The position numbers and the translations under genes were made by a program. Below, piece by piece: positions 42,430 to 52,900 of a stretch of 64,000 nucleotides of DNA. This DNA comes from Pseudolachnospira sp051055405 (lineage in GTDB: Bacteria > Bacillota > Clostridia > Lachnospirales > Lachnospiraceae): the NCBI RefSeq assembly GCF_051055405.1, contig NZ_CP167068.1, forward strand, positions 1,240,001 to 1,304,000, in the 5' to 3' direction. A model generated the notes under the pieces. The model made no database searches. It was not told the DNA's origin and worked only from the letters and a program-made list of their open reading frames with translations. The number at the start of each line of letters is the position of its first letter. Within the stretch, counting starts at the first letter, position 1.

Positions 42430-44100
42430 ATGGAGGAAAATACCGTTTCTAAGAATTTTATTGAACAGATGATTGACCAGGATTTGAAAGAGGGGGTCTA
42501 TGACCATGTGCAGACACGTTTTCCTCCGGAGCCAAACGGATATCTGCATATCGGCCATGCTAAAGCGATCCTGTTAAATTATGATCTTGCAAAAGAATAT
42601 GGCGGCAAGTTTAATATGCGGTTTGACGATACGAATCCGACGAAAGAGAAGCTGGAATTTGTCGAAGCCATTCAGGAAGATATCAAGTGGCTGGGAGCCG
42701 ACTGGGAGGAACGGCTATTTTTTGCCTCCGATTATTTTGAAGAGATGTACGAATTGGCCGTCAAACTGATCAAAAAGGGAAAAGCCTATGTGTGTGATTT
42801 GACTCCGGATGAGATTCGGGAATACCGTGGGACTTTGACGGAGCCGGGAAAAGAAAGCCCGTACCGGAATCGCCCTGTAGAGGAAAACCTGAAGCTTTTT
42901 GAAGAGATGAAAGATGGCAAATATGCGGACGGGGAGAAGGTGCTTCGGGCCAAGATTGATATGGCGTCTCCTAACATCAACATGCGGGACCCGATCCTTT
43001 ACCGGGTAGCCCACATGAGCCATCATCGGACGGGAGATCGCTGGTGCATCTATCCGATGTATGATTTTGCCCACCCAATTGAAGATGCCTTAGAGCATAT
43101 CACCCATTCGATCTGTACCTTGGAATTTGAAGATCATCGCCCCCTATATGATTGGGTCGTGCAGGAGTGTGAGTTTGAGGAACCGCCCCGTCAGATCGAG
43201 TTTGCAAAGCTCTATCTGAAAGATACGGTTACCGGCAAGAGATATATCAAACGATTGGTGGAAGATGGAATCGTGGACGGCTGGGACGACCCTCGTCTGG
43301 TCAGCATCAGTGGGTTGCGCCGCCGCGGATATACGCCGGAGTCCATTCAGATGTTTGTGGACTTATGCGGCGTGTCCAAGAGCCAGAGCGTGGTGGATAT
43401 TGCGATGCTGGAGTATTGCATCCGCGAGGACTTAAAGCTGAAACAGCCCCGGATGATGGCTGTACTGGACCCGGTAAAGGTGATCATTGATAATTATCCG
43501 GAAGATCAGATCGAATATATGGATGTACCAAATAACCTGGAGAACGAGGAACTGGGAAGCCGAACGGTTCCCTTTGCCAGAGAGCTTTATATTGAGCGGG
43601 AAGACTTTATGGAGGAACCTCCGAAAAAATATTTCCGTCTCTTCCCTGGCAACGAAGTACGCTTGATGAACGCCTATTTTGTGACCTGTCAGAGTTATGA
43701 GAAGGACGAGGACGGCAGAGTTTCCGTGATTCATTGTACCTATGACCCGGAGACGCGCAGCGGCAGCGGTTTTACTGGCCGTAAGGTAAAAGGAACCATC
43801 CATTGGGTGGCAGCGCCCACGGCTAAGAAAGTAACGGCGCGGCTTTATGAAAATATTGTGGATCAGGAAAAAGGGATGTTTGCCGAGGATGGCACGCTGA
43901 ATTTGAACCCCAATTCTCTGGTGGTGCGGGAAAACTGCTATGTGGAACCCGCTTTGGCAGAGGCAGTGGTAGGAGATCGCTTCCAGTTTGTAAGAAATGG
44001 CTATTTTTGCGTGGATTCCAAGGATTCCAAGCCGGGAGAACCGGTATTTAACCGAATTGTGTCTTTGAAAAGTTCCTTTAAGATCGAGAAAAACGTATGA
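42430..44100 (+). CDS. glnS: glutaminyl-tRNA synthetase
   Basis: A 556-aa class I synthetase (Gln + ATP + tRNA-Gln). HIGH motif at residues 40-43 (GYLHIGHAKA), FDDTNPTKEK, GWDDPRLVSISGLRRRGYTPE and the beta-barrel anticodon domains at the end (FNRIVSLKSSFKIE). The KMSKS-like site, usually VMSKR, reads VTGKR here (Lys270). Length is normal. ATG 42430 is preceded by GAGAAAGGGGAAACG; an upstream in-frame start has no site. Its last codons overlap the start of the MocR-type regulator by four bases. Confidence 0.95.
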   Translation: MEENTVSKNFIEQMIDQDLKEGVYDHVQTRFPPEPNGYLHIGHAKAILLNYDLAKEYGGKFNMRFDDTNPTKEKLEFVEAIQEDIKWLGADWEERLFFASDYFEEMYELAVKLIKKGKAYVCDLTPDEIREYRGTLTEPGKESPYRNRPVEENLKLFEEMKDGKYADGEKVLRAKIDMASPNINMRDPILYRVAHMSHHRTGDRWCIYPMYDFAHPIEDALEHITHSICTLEFEDHRPLYDWVVQECEFEEPPRQIEFAKLYLKDTVTGKRYIKRLVEDGIVDGWDDPRLVSISGLRRRGYTPESIQMFVDLCGVSKSQSVVDIAMLEYCIREDLKLKQPRMMAVLDPVKVIIDNYPEDQIEYMDVPNNLENEELGSRTVPFARELYIEREDFMEEPPKKYFRLFPGNEVRLMNAYFVTCQSYEKDEDGRVSVIHCTYDPETRSGSGFTGRKVKGTIHWVAAPTAKKVTARLYENIVDQEKGMFAEDGTLNLNPNSLVVRENCYVEPALAEAVVGDRFQFVRNGYFCVDSKDSKPGEPVFNRIVSLKSSFKIEKNV

Positions 44101-45497
44101 TGGAATTATTGGTTCCTTTTGATGATAAATCTGCTCCTATATATGAGCAGATTTATCGCTTTATAAAAGAAGAGATTCAACAAGGAAGGATCTTGGCTCA
44201 TACGAAGCTGCCGTCAACCAGACAGCTTTCTAAAAACCTTGGCGTCAGCCGCAGTACCGTGCAGTTGGCCTATGACCAGTTAACCGCGGAAGGGTATCTG
44301 GAACCGGAGGCATGCCGAGGATACTTTGTTGCGGAGATCGACGTCCTGCTTTCTATGGATGAAAAGGAAAGCGGATGCCGAGAGGCGAGCGTTTTGCCGG
44401 TAGAAGAAAAGGCAGAGAGGAAGATCGATTTTTCACCCCGCGGAATTGACCTGGATCATTTTCCTCTTCACACTTGGCGGAAGCTTTCCCGTGAAACCTT
44501 GACCATGGCCAACAAAAATTTGTTTACCAGCGGAGAGCCCAAAGGAGAGTTGGCGTTACGTCAGGCAATTTGCCGGTATCTGCAGTCGGCCCGCGGCGTT
44601 ACCTGCTTGCCGGAGCAGATGATTGTTGGCGCGGGAAGCGAATATCTTTTGATGTTGTTGAATCAAATCTTGGGAAATCATAAGATTGCTATGGAAGATC
44701 CGACCTATAAGCAGGCGTACCGGGTTTTCCGGCGTCTTGGCCATCCGGTAGTCCCAGTCCCCATGGATAAAAATGGGATGGAAGTAGAGGCACTGCGTAG
44801 TTCCGGCGCAAAGATCGCGTATATTATGCCTTCGCACCAATATCCGACGGGGATTGTAATGCCGATTCGCCGGAGGCAGGAGCTTTTGAACTGGGCAGGG
44901 GAGGTCGACGGGCGGTATATCATTGAGGATGATTACGACAGTGAGTTTCGTTATCGGGGAAAACCGATTCCAGCTTTGGGCGGCTTTGACCAAAAGGAGA
45001 GGGTGATCTATTTGGGGACCTTTTCCAAGGCGGTGGCCCCGGCGATTCGAGTCAGCTTTTTGGTGCTTCCCAAACATCTCATTGGGCGATATCAGGAAAA
45101 CTGTGGATTTTATTCTTCCACGGTATCCCGTGTGGATCAGGAAATACTGCGGCGTTTTTTGGAAGAGGGATATTTTGAGCGCCATCTGAATCGGATGCGG
45201 GGGATTTACCGAAATAAGCACGATAAATTGATTGGTGAATTGGAACCTTTGGAGGACCGCTTTCTTATTCAAGGGGATATGGCCGGTCTTCACGTGCTTT
45301 TGGAATCGAAACAAGGCCGGACGGAACGGGAACTCTTAGAAGCGGCGGAAGCAGCGGGCGTTCGAGTCTACGGTTTATCCTCCTATTTTTTAGCGCCAGA
45401 TCAAAGAGAAAGCCATACAGTAATCTTAGGTTATGCCAATTTGACGCAGGAGCAGATTGAAGAAGGAATCCGGAAGTTGGATTTGGCGTGGAGATAA
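44097..45497 (+). CDS. MocR-type (GntR wHTH plus aminotransferase) transcription regulator
   Basis: A 466-aa PdxR/MocR-family regulator. Residues 1-80 are a GntR winged helix (PIYEQIYRFIKEEIQQGRIL, TKLPSTRQLSKNLGVSRSTV). The rest is a fold-type I aminotransferase-like domain with PLP Lys311 (GTFSKAVAPAIRVSF) and EDDYDSEFRYRGKPIPAL. These proteins usually sense PLP or an amino acid and bind DNA. Overlap of four bases (ATGATG) with the glnS stop suggests joint transcription; whether it has any link with glutamine metabolism is unknown. A convergent terminator follows at 45531-45574. Confidence 0.92.
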   Translation: MMELLVPFDDKSAPIYEQIYRFIKEEIQQGRILAHTKLPSTRQLSKNLGVSRSTVQLAYDQLTAEGYLEPEACRGYFVAEIDVLLSMDEKESGCREASVLPVEEKAERKIDFSPRGIDLDHFPLHTWRKLSRETLTMANKNLFTSGEPKGELALRQAICRYLQSARGVTCLPEQMIVGAGSEYLLMLLNQILGNHKIAMEDPTYKQAYRVFRRLGHPVVPVPMDKNGMEVEALRSSGAKIAYIMPSHQYPTGIVMPIRRRQELLNWAGEVDGRYIIEDDYDSEFRYRGKPIPALGGFDQKERVIYLGTFSKAVAPAIRVSFLVLPKHLIGRYQENCGFYSSTVSRVDQEILRRFLEEGYFERHLNRMRGIYRNKHDKLIGELEPLEDRFLIQGDMAGLHVLLESKQGRTERELLEAAEAAGVRVYGLSSYFLAPDQRESHTVILGYANLTQEQIEEGIRKLDLAWR

Positions 45498-45530
45498 GAA
45501 ATCTTTCATTGGCACAAAGGCGCGAAATCA

Positions 45531-45574
45531 AAGAGGAGCAAAATCATCGAGATCGATGGGTTTGCTCCTCTTTA
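45531..45574. terminator. terminator between convergent units
   Basis: AGAGGAGCAAA / TTTGCTCCTCTTT stem with an internal ATCGA/TCGAT inner arm, followed by TTTAT. It lies between the MocR gene and the YtxH-like gene. Confidence 0.8.
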
Positions 45575-45607
45575 TGAACCTATGTTATTTGGCATGTTGG
45601 AAAAAAA

Positions 45608-45946
45608 TCATTCCTTTATTTCATCCGCGATCTCTTCCGCAGTTTTGGTAACGGTTTCTTTGATTTCCCCGGCGGCGGATTTGACTTGATCGGTAACTGT
45701 GGAGGCTTTTTCCTTCATATCCTCCATGTGATCCTGCGCACACTCTTTGGCGTCGCATATTTTTTCCTTGGTCTCTTCTTTGAAATCATCGAAGAGATCT
45801 TTCAGGTCTTCTTCAAAAGTATCGCCATTTTCGTCTTCTTGCTCGATTTCCACTTTTAATTTATCTTTTTTCATCAGATAGGCAATGCCTCCTACGACAG
45901 CGCTGGTGATAGCGGTAAAGCAGACAAACTTTCCTAATTTCTTCAT
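45608..45946 (-). CDS. YtxH-like small membrane/envelope protein
   Basis: A 112-aa protein: a short N-terminal membrane segment (KLGKFVCFTAITSAVVGGIAYL), then an acidic/amphipathic helical region rich in Asp, Glu and Lys, finishing with Lys/Thr/Ala repeats (GEIKETVTKTAEEIADEIKE). This matches the general plan of YtxH-type general stress proteins, but similarity is low. ATG 45946 has AAAGGATGGATATTCCC in front; the ATG four codons upstream overlaps that site. Confidence 0.72.
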   Translation of the reverse strand: MKKLGKFVCFTAITSAVVGGIAYLMKKDKLKVEIEQEDENGDTFEEDLKDLFDDFKEETKEKICDAKECAQDHMEDMKEKASTVTDQVKSAAGEIKETVTKTAEEIADEIKE

Positions 45947-46145
45947 GGGAATATCCATCCTTTCCTAAATAAATTTCCATTTTTGGAATAAGGTACCTTG
46001 TTTTGCTAATTGAAGGTAGTAACATTGTAGTATAAATCTGGTGGATTGAAAAGGGGGAAAAGTAAAAAAACAAAAAAAAGAGAGAAAAACAGAGAAAACA
46101 GGATATATATATGAGGAAATGGGTAAAATATAGGAAATTAGGACG

Positions 46146-46174
46146 TTGCAATTCCTGCGTTAAATGAATAAGAT
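46146..46174 (+). promoter_or_regulatory. sigma-A promoter of groES-groEL
   Basis: TTGCAA (46146-46151), 17-bp spacer, TAAGAT (46169-46174), followed by a CIRCE operator. Confidence 0.7.
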
Positions 46175-46185
46175 ATACACAGTAA

Positions 46186-46212
46186 TTAGCACTCGACAGA
46201 AATGAGTGCTAA
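46186..46212 (+). promoter_or_regulatory. CIRCE operator (HrcA binding site)
   Basis: TTAGCACTC-N9-GAGTGCTAA, a perfect match to the CIRCE consensus, directly upstream of groES. Heat-shock derepression through HrcA is expected; hrcA itself is not in the window. Confidence 0.97.
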
Positions 46213-46254
46213 CAGAGAAAGAAAAGATTTGGTAAGAACAGGAGGACAGATCAT

Positions 46255-46542
46255 ATGAAGTTATTACCTTTAGGCGACAAAGTCGTATTAAAACATGTGG
46301 CAGCAGAAGAGACGACAAAGTCCGGCATTATCCTGACCGGAGCTCCCAAGGAGAAACCTCAGCAGGCAGAGGTCGTTGCCGTTGGTCCTGGTGGAATGGT
46401 AGACGGTAAGGAAGTAAAGATGGAAGTAAAAGCTGGCGATATGGTTATTTATTCCAAATATGCCGGCACTGAGGTGAAACTGGACGAGGAAGAATATATC
46501 GTTGTGAAGCAGAGCGACATTGTTGCAATCGTAGAAAAATAA
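46255..46542 (+). CDS. groES: co-chaperonin GroES
   Basis: A 95-aa 10-kDa chaperonin that caps GroEL. LLPLGDKVVLKHVAAEETTKSGIILTG is the N-terminal strand and mobile loop, VVAVGPGGMVDGKEV the middle, and YSKYAGTEVKLDEEEYIVVK the conserved end. Start ATG after AACAGGAGGACAGATCAT. groEL starts 15 bp after its stop; the operon is under the CIRCE operator at 46186. Confidence 0.98.
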   Translation: MKLLPLGDKVVLKHVAAEETTKSGIILTGAPKEKPQQAEVVAVGPGGMVDGKEVKMEVKAGDMVIYSKYAGTEVKLDEEEYIVVKQSDIVAIVEK

Positions 46543-46557
46543 GGAGGCTGATTTATC

Positions 46558-48177
46558 ATGGCAAAGGAAATTAAATATGGCGCAGAAGCAAGAGCTGCTT
46601 TGGAAGCCGGCGTTAATCAATTGGCAAATACCGTTCGCGTAACCTTGGGACCGAAGGGAAGAAACGTTGTTTTGGATAAATCCTTTGGCGCTCCGTTGAT
46701 TACCAACGACGGTGTTACCATTGCGAAAGAGATCGAGCTGGAAGACGGCTTTGAGAATATGGGCGCTCAGTTGATCAAGGAAGTTGCGTCCAAGACCAAC
46801 GATGTGGCCGGCGACGGCACCACGACCGCTACCGTTTTGGCTCAGGCCATGGTAAACGCTGGTATGAAGAACCTGGCTGCCGGCGCCAATCCGATCATCC
46901 TGAGAAAGGGTATGAAAAAAGCGACGGAGAAGGCGGTAGAGGCTATTAAAGAAATGAGCAAGCCGATCAGCGGCAAGAACCAGATTGCCCGCGTGGCTGC
47001 GATTTCTGCCGGCGACGATGCGGTAGGCGAGATGGTTGCCGAGGCTATGGAGAAGGTTTCCGGAAACGGCGTGATCACCATCGAAGAGTCCAAGACCATG
47101 CAGACCGAGCTGGATTTGGTAGAAGGTATGCAGTTTGACCGCGGTTATCTGTCCGCTTATATGTGCACCGATATGGAAAAGATGGAAGCAAATCTGGAAG
47201 ATCCCTGCATCCTGATTACCGATAAGAAGATTTCCAATATTCAGGAGATCCTGCCGCTGTTGGAGCAAGTGGTTCAGAGCGGAAGAAAGCTGCTGATTAT
47301 TGCGGAAGATATTGAAGGAGAAGCTCTGACGACATTGATTGTCAATAAGCTGCGCGGCACCTTTACCGTTGTGGGCGTAAAGGCTCCTGGCTACGGCGAC
47401 AGAAGAAAAGAAATGCTGAAAGATATCGCTGTTTTGACCGGCGGTCAGCTGATCTCCGAGGAACTTGGCTACGAGCTGAAAGATGCGACCATGGATATGC
47501 TGGGTCGTGCGAAATCCGTCAAGGTAACGAAGGAGAATACGATCATTGTAGACGGTCTTGGCTCCAGCGAAGACATCCAGGCTAGAATCGGACAGATCAG
47601 AGCCCAGTTGGCAGAGACCACTTCCGAGTTTGACAAAGAGAAATATCAGGAGAGATTGGCCAAGCTGTCCGGCGGCGTAGCGGTAATCCGTGTCGGCGCT
47701 GCAACCGAAACCGAGATGAAGGAAGCGAAGCTTCGTATGGAAGATGCTCTGGCAGCTACGAGAGCTGCTGTGGAAGAGGGCATCATCACCGGTGGTGGTT
47801 CTGCTTATATCCATGCCGCTAAGGAAGTTGAAAAGATGGCAAAAGAGATGAGCGGAGACGAGAAGACGGGCGCAGAGCTTGTTTTGAAAGCTTTGGAGGC
47901 TCCTCTGTTCCACATCGCTGCCAATGCAGGTTTGGAAGGCGCCGTTATCATCAACAAGGTAAAAGAGTCCGCCGTTGGCGTTGGCTTTGACGTTTTGAAC
48001 GAAGCCTATGTCGACATGATCGAAGCTGGCATTCTGGACCCTGCCAAGGTAACCAGAAGCGCGCTGCAGAATGCAACCAGCGTAGCTTCTACGCTGCTTA
48101 CCACCGAGTCCGTGGTTTCCACCATCAAAGAGCCGAAGGCTCCGGCGATGCCTGACCCGGGCATGGGAATGATGTAA
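46558..48177 (+). CDS. groEL: chaperonin GroEL
   Basis: A 539-aa ATP-driven folding chaperonin. AKEIKYGAEARAALEAGVNQ start, ATP-site blocks TLGPKGRNVVLDKSFGAP and GDGTTTATVLA, catalytic aspartate region SGGVAVIRVGAATETEMKE, and the Gly-Met-rich end PDPGMGMM. All expected domains are intact and length is normal (540-548 aa). ATG follows AGGAGGCTGATTTATC. A strong terminator at 48208 ends the operon. Confidence 0.98.
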   Translation: MAKEIKYGAEARAALEAGVNQLANTVRVTLGPKGRNVVLDKSFGAPLITNDGVTIAKEIELEDGFENMGAQLIKEVASKTNDVAGDGTTTATVLAQAMVNAGMKNLAAGANPIILRKGMKKATEKAVEAIKEMSKPISGKNQIARVAAISAGDDAVGEMVAEAMEKVSGNGVITIEESKTMQTELDLVEGMQFDRGYLSAYMCTDMEKMEANLEDPCILITDKKISNIQEILPLLEQVVQSGRKLLIIAEDIEGEALTTLIVNKLRGTFTVVGVKAPGYGDRRKEMLKDIAVLTGGQLISEELGYELKDATMDMLGRAKSVKVTKENTIIVDGLGSSEDIQARIGQIRAQLAETTSEFDKEKYQERLAKLSGGVAVIRVGAATETEMKEAKLRMEDALAATRAAVEEGIITGGGSAYIHAAKEVEKMAKEMSGDEKTGAELVLKALEAPLFHIAANAGLEGAVIINKVKESAVGVGFDVLNEAYVDMIEAGILDPAKVTRSALQNATSVASTLLTTESVVSTIKEPKAPAMPDPGMGMM

Positions 48178-48207
48178 TTCCTGTTTTTTATCAAATAAAA
48201 AATACGA

Positions 48208-48250
48208 GCCGCAGTTTTGCCGGAGTTGCTGGCAAGACTGCGGCTTTTTT
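48208..48250 (+). terminator. rho-independent terminator of groESL
   Basis: GCCGCAGTTTTGCC / GGCAAGACTGCGGC stem, 9-nt loop, followed by TTTTTT. Confidence 0.92.
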
Positions 48251-48312
48251 GTTTCATAGGGCTTCTGACAACTGCCCCTAGAGAAATTTTCTCAGGTTTT
48301 TGTCCAGCTTTC

Positions 48313-48341
48313 TTGACATCCGCGGTTAGTTTTGCTACACT
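48313..48341 (+). promoter_or_regulatory. sigma-A promoter of guaB
   Basis: TTGACA (48313-48318), 17-bp spacer, TACACT (48336-48341), about 40 bp before the ATG. No purine riboswitch is visible in the short leader. Confidence 0.7.
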
Positions 48342-48379
48342 CGTAACAATACAATAGACGATAGAAGGAGAGCACGATA

Positions 48380-49834
48380 ATGGGGAAGATTATTGGCGAA
48401 GGAATTACTTTTGATGATGTGCTGCTGGTGCCGTCTTATTCAGAAGTCACTCCCAATATGGTAGATGTTTCTACCCACCTGACGAAAAAAATCAAACTGA
48501 ACATACCGATGATGAGCGCCGGTATGGATACAGTAACCGAACACCGCATGGCTATTGCTATGGCGAGACAGGGCGGAATCGGGATTATTCATAAGAACAT
48601 GTCGATTGAGCAGCAGGCCGAGGAAGTGGATAAGGTGAAACGTTCCGAGAATGGAGTAATCACCGATCCCTTTTATCTTTCCCCGGATCACACGTTGGCG
48701 GACGCCAATGAACTGATGGCGAAGTTTCGCATCTCCGGCGTTCCGATTACCAGGGGAAAGAAGCTGGTCGGCATCATTACAAACCGCGATTTGAAATTTG
48801 AAGAAGATTTTACAAAGAAGATCTCCGAGTGCATGACTTCTGAAGGCCTAGTAACCGCCCAGGAGGGCATTACGTTGGAAGAGGCCAAGAAGATTTTGGC
48901 GAAAGCCAGAAAAGAGAAGCTTCCGATCGTAGATCAGGATTTTAATCTGAAAGGCCTGATTACGATTAAAGATATCGAAAAACAGATCAAGTACCCGCTG
49001 TCTGCGAAGGACGATCAGGGACGCCTGCTTTGCGGAGCGGCGGTTGGAATCACCGGCAATATGATGGAGCGGGTGGACGCTTTGGTCAACGCCAAGGTAG
49101 ATGCCATCGTCATCGATTCCGCCCATGGTCATTCGAAAAATATTTTAGATGCGGTCCGTGCGATCAAAGCCAAGTATCCGGAGCTGCAGGTGATTGCCGG
49201 AAATGTGGCGACTGCGGAGGCGACAAAGGCATTGATTGAAGCGGGTGTGGATGCAGTAAAAGTAGGAATTGGCCCTGGCTCGATCTGTACGACTCGTGTG
49301 GTAGCAGGTATCGGCGTTCCTCAGATTACGGCGGTCATGGATTGCTATGAAGCGGCGAAGGCCAGCGGAGTTCCGATTATTGCAGATGGAGGAATCAAGT
49401 ATTCCGGCGATATGACGAAGGCGATTGCGGCGGGAGCAAATCTCTGCATGATGGGCTCCATGTTTGCCGGCTGTGATGAGAGCCCGGGAACCTTTGAATT
49501 ATATCAGGGAAGAAAGTACAAGGTGTATCGTGGCATGGGTTCGATTGCCGCGATGGAAAATGGCAGTAAGGACCGTTATTTCCAGAATGACGCAAAGAAA
49601 TTGGTTCCGGAAGGCGTAGAAGGACGCGTGGCTTACAAGGGAACGGTGGAGGATACCGTATTCCAGTTGATCGGCGGTCTGCGCGCCGGAATGGGGTATT
49701 GCGGAGCTCCGACGATTGAGACTTTGAAGGAAAATGGCCGCTTTATCAAGATTTCGGCAGCATCCCTAAAGGAAAGTCATCCCCATGACGTGCATATTAC
49801 GAAAGAAGCACCAAACTATAGTATCGATGAATAA
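48380..49834 (+). CDS. guaB: inosine-5'-monophosphate dehydrogenase
   Basis: A 484-aa enzyme oxidising IMP to XMP with NAD+, the first step of GMP synthesis. N-terminal barrel start GITFDDVLLVPSYSEV, two CBS domains in the middle (about 95-210), the catalytic Cys303 in GPGSICTTRVV, the flap MGSMFAGCDESPG and the mobile-flap sequence YRGMGSIAAMENGSKDRYF. Length is normal. AGAAGGAGAGCACGATA precedes the ATG. It is a single-gene unit. Confidence 0.98.
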   Translation: MGKIIGEGITFDDVLLVPSYSEVTPNMVDVSTHLTKKIKLNIPMMSAGMDTVTEHRMAIAMARQGGIGIIHKNMSIEQQAEEVDKVKRSENGVITDPFYLSPDHTLADANELMAKFRISGVPITRGKKLVGIITNRDLKFEEDFTKKISECMTSEGLVTAQEGITLEEAKKILAKARKEKLPIVDQDFNLKGLITIKDIEKQIKYPLSAKDDQGRLLCGAAVGITGNMMERVDALVNAKVDAIVIDSAHGHSKNILDAVRAIKAKYPELQVIAGNVATAEATKALIEAGVDAVKVGIGPGSICTTRVVAGIGVPQITAVMDCYEAAKASGVPIIADGGIKYSGDMTKAIAAGANLCMMGSMFAGCDESPGTFELYQGRKYKVYRGMGSIAAMENGSKDRYFQNDAKKLVPEGVEGRVAYKGTVEDTVFQLIGGLRAGMGYCGAPTIETLKENGRFIKISAASLKESHPHDVHITKEAPNYSIDE

Positions 49835-49851
49835 ATTGTAATAAGCAAAAA

Positions 49852-49920
49852 AGAAAGCACCAACTTTGTGTTAAGATGACGTTTGAGAAAGCCGTGTCAA
49901 TGCAAAGAGCGGTGCTTTCT
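49852..49920. other. 10-bp inverted repeat with a 49-nt centre
   Basis: AGAAAGCACC (49852-49861) and GGTGCTTTCT (49911-49920) are perfect inverse complements between guaB and the M6 protease gene. No T-run follows on the + strand, so it is an unusual long-loop hairpin: guaB 3' structure, protease 5' leader, or both. Confidence 0.45.
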
Positions 49921-49947
49921 ATGTGAAATGAGACGAGGAGAAGAAAG

Positions 49948-52900
49948 ATGAGAAAGTGGTCCAGCCGAATCATATGTTTATTGCTTGCTGTCTTTTTGGC
50001 AGGAAATAGCGTTGTCTACGGCAGCGCGCTTCCAGCCGAATCGTCTATCATAGCGGAGGAAAGCAGCGCTTCGGAAGGAGAAACAGCGGAGGAAAGCATT
50101 CCTGAACCAGTTTCTTTTTCGGAAGAAACTTCCATTTCAGAAGAAACTGTGCAAGAGACAGCTTTGCAAGAAGAACGTGGTCAGGGAGATGAGTCGCAGG
50201 AACAAGCGTTGCAGGAAGAACTTTCCTGGACAGAAGCAGATACAGAGGAGATTTTAAGCCTGGAATTGGACCATTATGGGTCCACACAGAGCCTTGCGCT
50301 CTCCTCAAAGGGCGCCGCCCGTTCCATTGACAATGTGATTGTGTTCCTGCGGTTTCAAGATACAGGGGAATACATTACGGAGCAGAAAGCAGAAAACGTA
50401 AATAAAACCTTCAATCAAGATGAAAATTCTTTGAAGAAGTATTTGTCGCGTATTTCCTACGGCCGTTATCAGGTGGATACTTCCTTTTTCCCCCGTAATG
50501 CGGACGGAAGCTATTATTCGGTAGAACTTTCCCATACCAGCGACTATTTTAAAAAGCAGTATGTGAAATCCGACGGTACCCTCAGCGAAGGATATACCAG
50601 CGATCAGAGAATCGAAAGAGAGCGGGAACTGGTTACGGAAGCAATGACGGCAGTGCGCAGCCAACTGGATGCTTCTGATTTGGATTTGGATACCGATGGG
50701 GATGGTGTGATTGACTCCATCTCTTTTGTGCTGCCGGTTTACGGTGCATGTGGAATCGAAAATATTTGCCACGGAGATCTGCTTTGGCCGCATAAGATTG
50801 ACTCCTGGATCAATGTACCAGTGAAGGGACTTTATGTCAAAACTTATACTATATTAAACCGGGGAAGCGAGAATATCGGGATTTTTGGCACATATAAGCG
50901 GTCTTCCCAGACGGTAATTCATGAATATCTGCATTCCATGGGCGCGCCGGATTTATATCGGGTTACAGACCAAAATGCGAAACCGATGGGTCCCTGGGAT
51001 ATCATGGATGGAGGCGGGATGGAGCCGCCGAATCTTTCCGCATATTATCAACGGGAGTTCTTTGGATATGGAGCGCCTCTGCAGGTGATTTCCGAGACAA
51101 GAAAGAATATCACTTTGGCCGCAGCTCAGTATACGGATCCCAATGAAGTGTATGCGATAAAGGTGCGTTCACCTCTCCGCGAGGATGCGTCCTTTATTAT
51201 TGAGAACCGGCCGGTAGAATCGGGAAATACGGAACAGAAGAATGGGGGACTTTTGGTTTATCGCATCAACGAAAGCAAAACCGGTCCCAGCGCTTGGGAT
51301 GGAAATGCGATGGGGCCGCCGGACTTTATCTATGCCTTTCGGCCTGGGGAAAGCGGGTATCATGTTGGCGATGGAGAGATCGGTTATGCTACGCTTTCCG
51401 CGGACAATGCGAAGGGTTTTACCTCTCTGGGAAAAGCGTTGGGGAAGGAAAACCCCGGCTATGACAGTGGGATTATTTATTATGCCGATGGAGCGAACAG
51501 TGGAATTATTGTGGATCATATCCGGAAAAATGCGGATGGGTCGATTACCTTTGATTTGACGGTGCCAGAGGCTTTAAAAGGAAACGGAACGGCGGCGCAG
51601 CCCTATGAGATCTATACGGCCAGCGATCTGGCGGCGATTGGGGCGGCACAGCGGGGAGAATGGTACCGGCTGATGAATCACCTGGATTTGTCCGGCAGCA
51701 ATTTTCTTATGGTCCCCAGTTTTAAGGGGATTTTGGATGGAAATGGAAAAACCATTTCCGGTCTTACCGTCTCCGGCGATCTGAGCGCTGGCCTCGTGGA
51801 ACTGTTGGAAGCAGGCGCAGCCATCCGAAATGTGACCTTTCAAAATCCAAAGGTTAAAGCTGGCAGTGGATATGCGGGGATTGTGGCGATGTCTTTTGGG
51901 GAGATTTCCGGCGTCGTGGTGGAGGGAGGCAGTATTTCTTCCAATAGCCGGGCAGGCGGGCTCGTCGGATTTTTGATGCAGGGCGGCCTCCTTGATAGCT
52001 GTCGGACGTCGGCTGTTGTGACAGCCCCTGAGGCAGGCGGGCTATGCTCCTATGTGCAGGAGTCTGAGATTCGAGACTGCTTTGCTGCAGGCCCGGTGAA
52101 AGGAACCGGAAGCAGTCCGATTTTAGGAGGTGTCTTTGCGAATGTAGTGGATGTCTCCAACAAAAGTATGGTTTTTTCCAGGGTGTACTGGGATGTGGCA
52201 GCTACCGGCCAGGAGATAACGGGACGTACTTGGATGGCGTCGTCTGGCAAGATCTTTTCTGGCACCACGGGTATCCGGATGACGTCGTCCTCTCTGGGAA
52301 CCGTAGGGGATACCGGCTGGGCTTCGATTGAACGAAAAGGAACGCTTTCGGCGCCTGCGGGACGCTGGAGCAGTTCCGCGTCTAGGATTCTATCTGTCGG
52401 TTCTTCTTCCGGAAATTTGCAGGCATTGGCACAGGGCAAGGCCTCTTTGTATTATACCTTTTCCTTGGGACGCGCAACCTGTGTGCTGAAACGAGATTTT
52501 ACGATTGCTCCGAAGCAAACGACGGGGACGACGCCTTCGGATCCTGTAGGAGATTTTGTCACCCGGCTGTATCAGCTAGTTTTAGGGCGGACGCCGGATG
52601 CTGGAGGATGGCGTTCCTGGAAAAATGTTTTGGTGGAACGCCGGGAAAGCGGAACGGGCGTTGCCTTTGGCTTTATCTTCAGTGAGGAATATAGACGGAA
52701 AAATACATCGGACGCCGACTATATTGAACTGCTTTATCGAACGATTTTAGGCAGGGCTTCTGATGCGGGCGGAAAGGCTTTTTGGCTGGAGAGAAGCGCC
52801 CAGGGGATGAGCCGCTATGGATTGTTCGCGGGATTTGCAAATTCGCAGGAGTTTCGGAATCTTTGTCAGAGATACGGTATTGACGCGGGTTCTTATACAT

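Noticed and set aside
46288..47913. 541-codon open frame on the minus strand opposite groES/groEL
   Set aside because: It is the antisense shadow of highly conserved chaperonin genes. It has no ribosome site, and its composition (many His, Leu and Ser) is typical of a complement frame.
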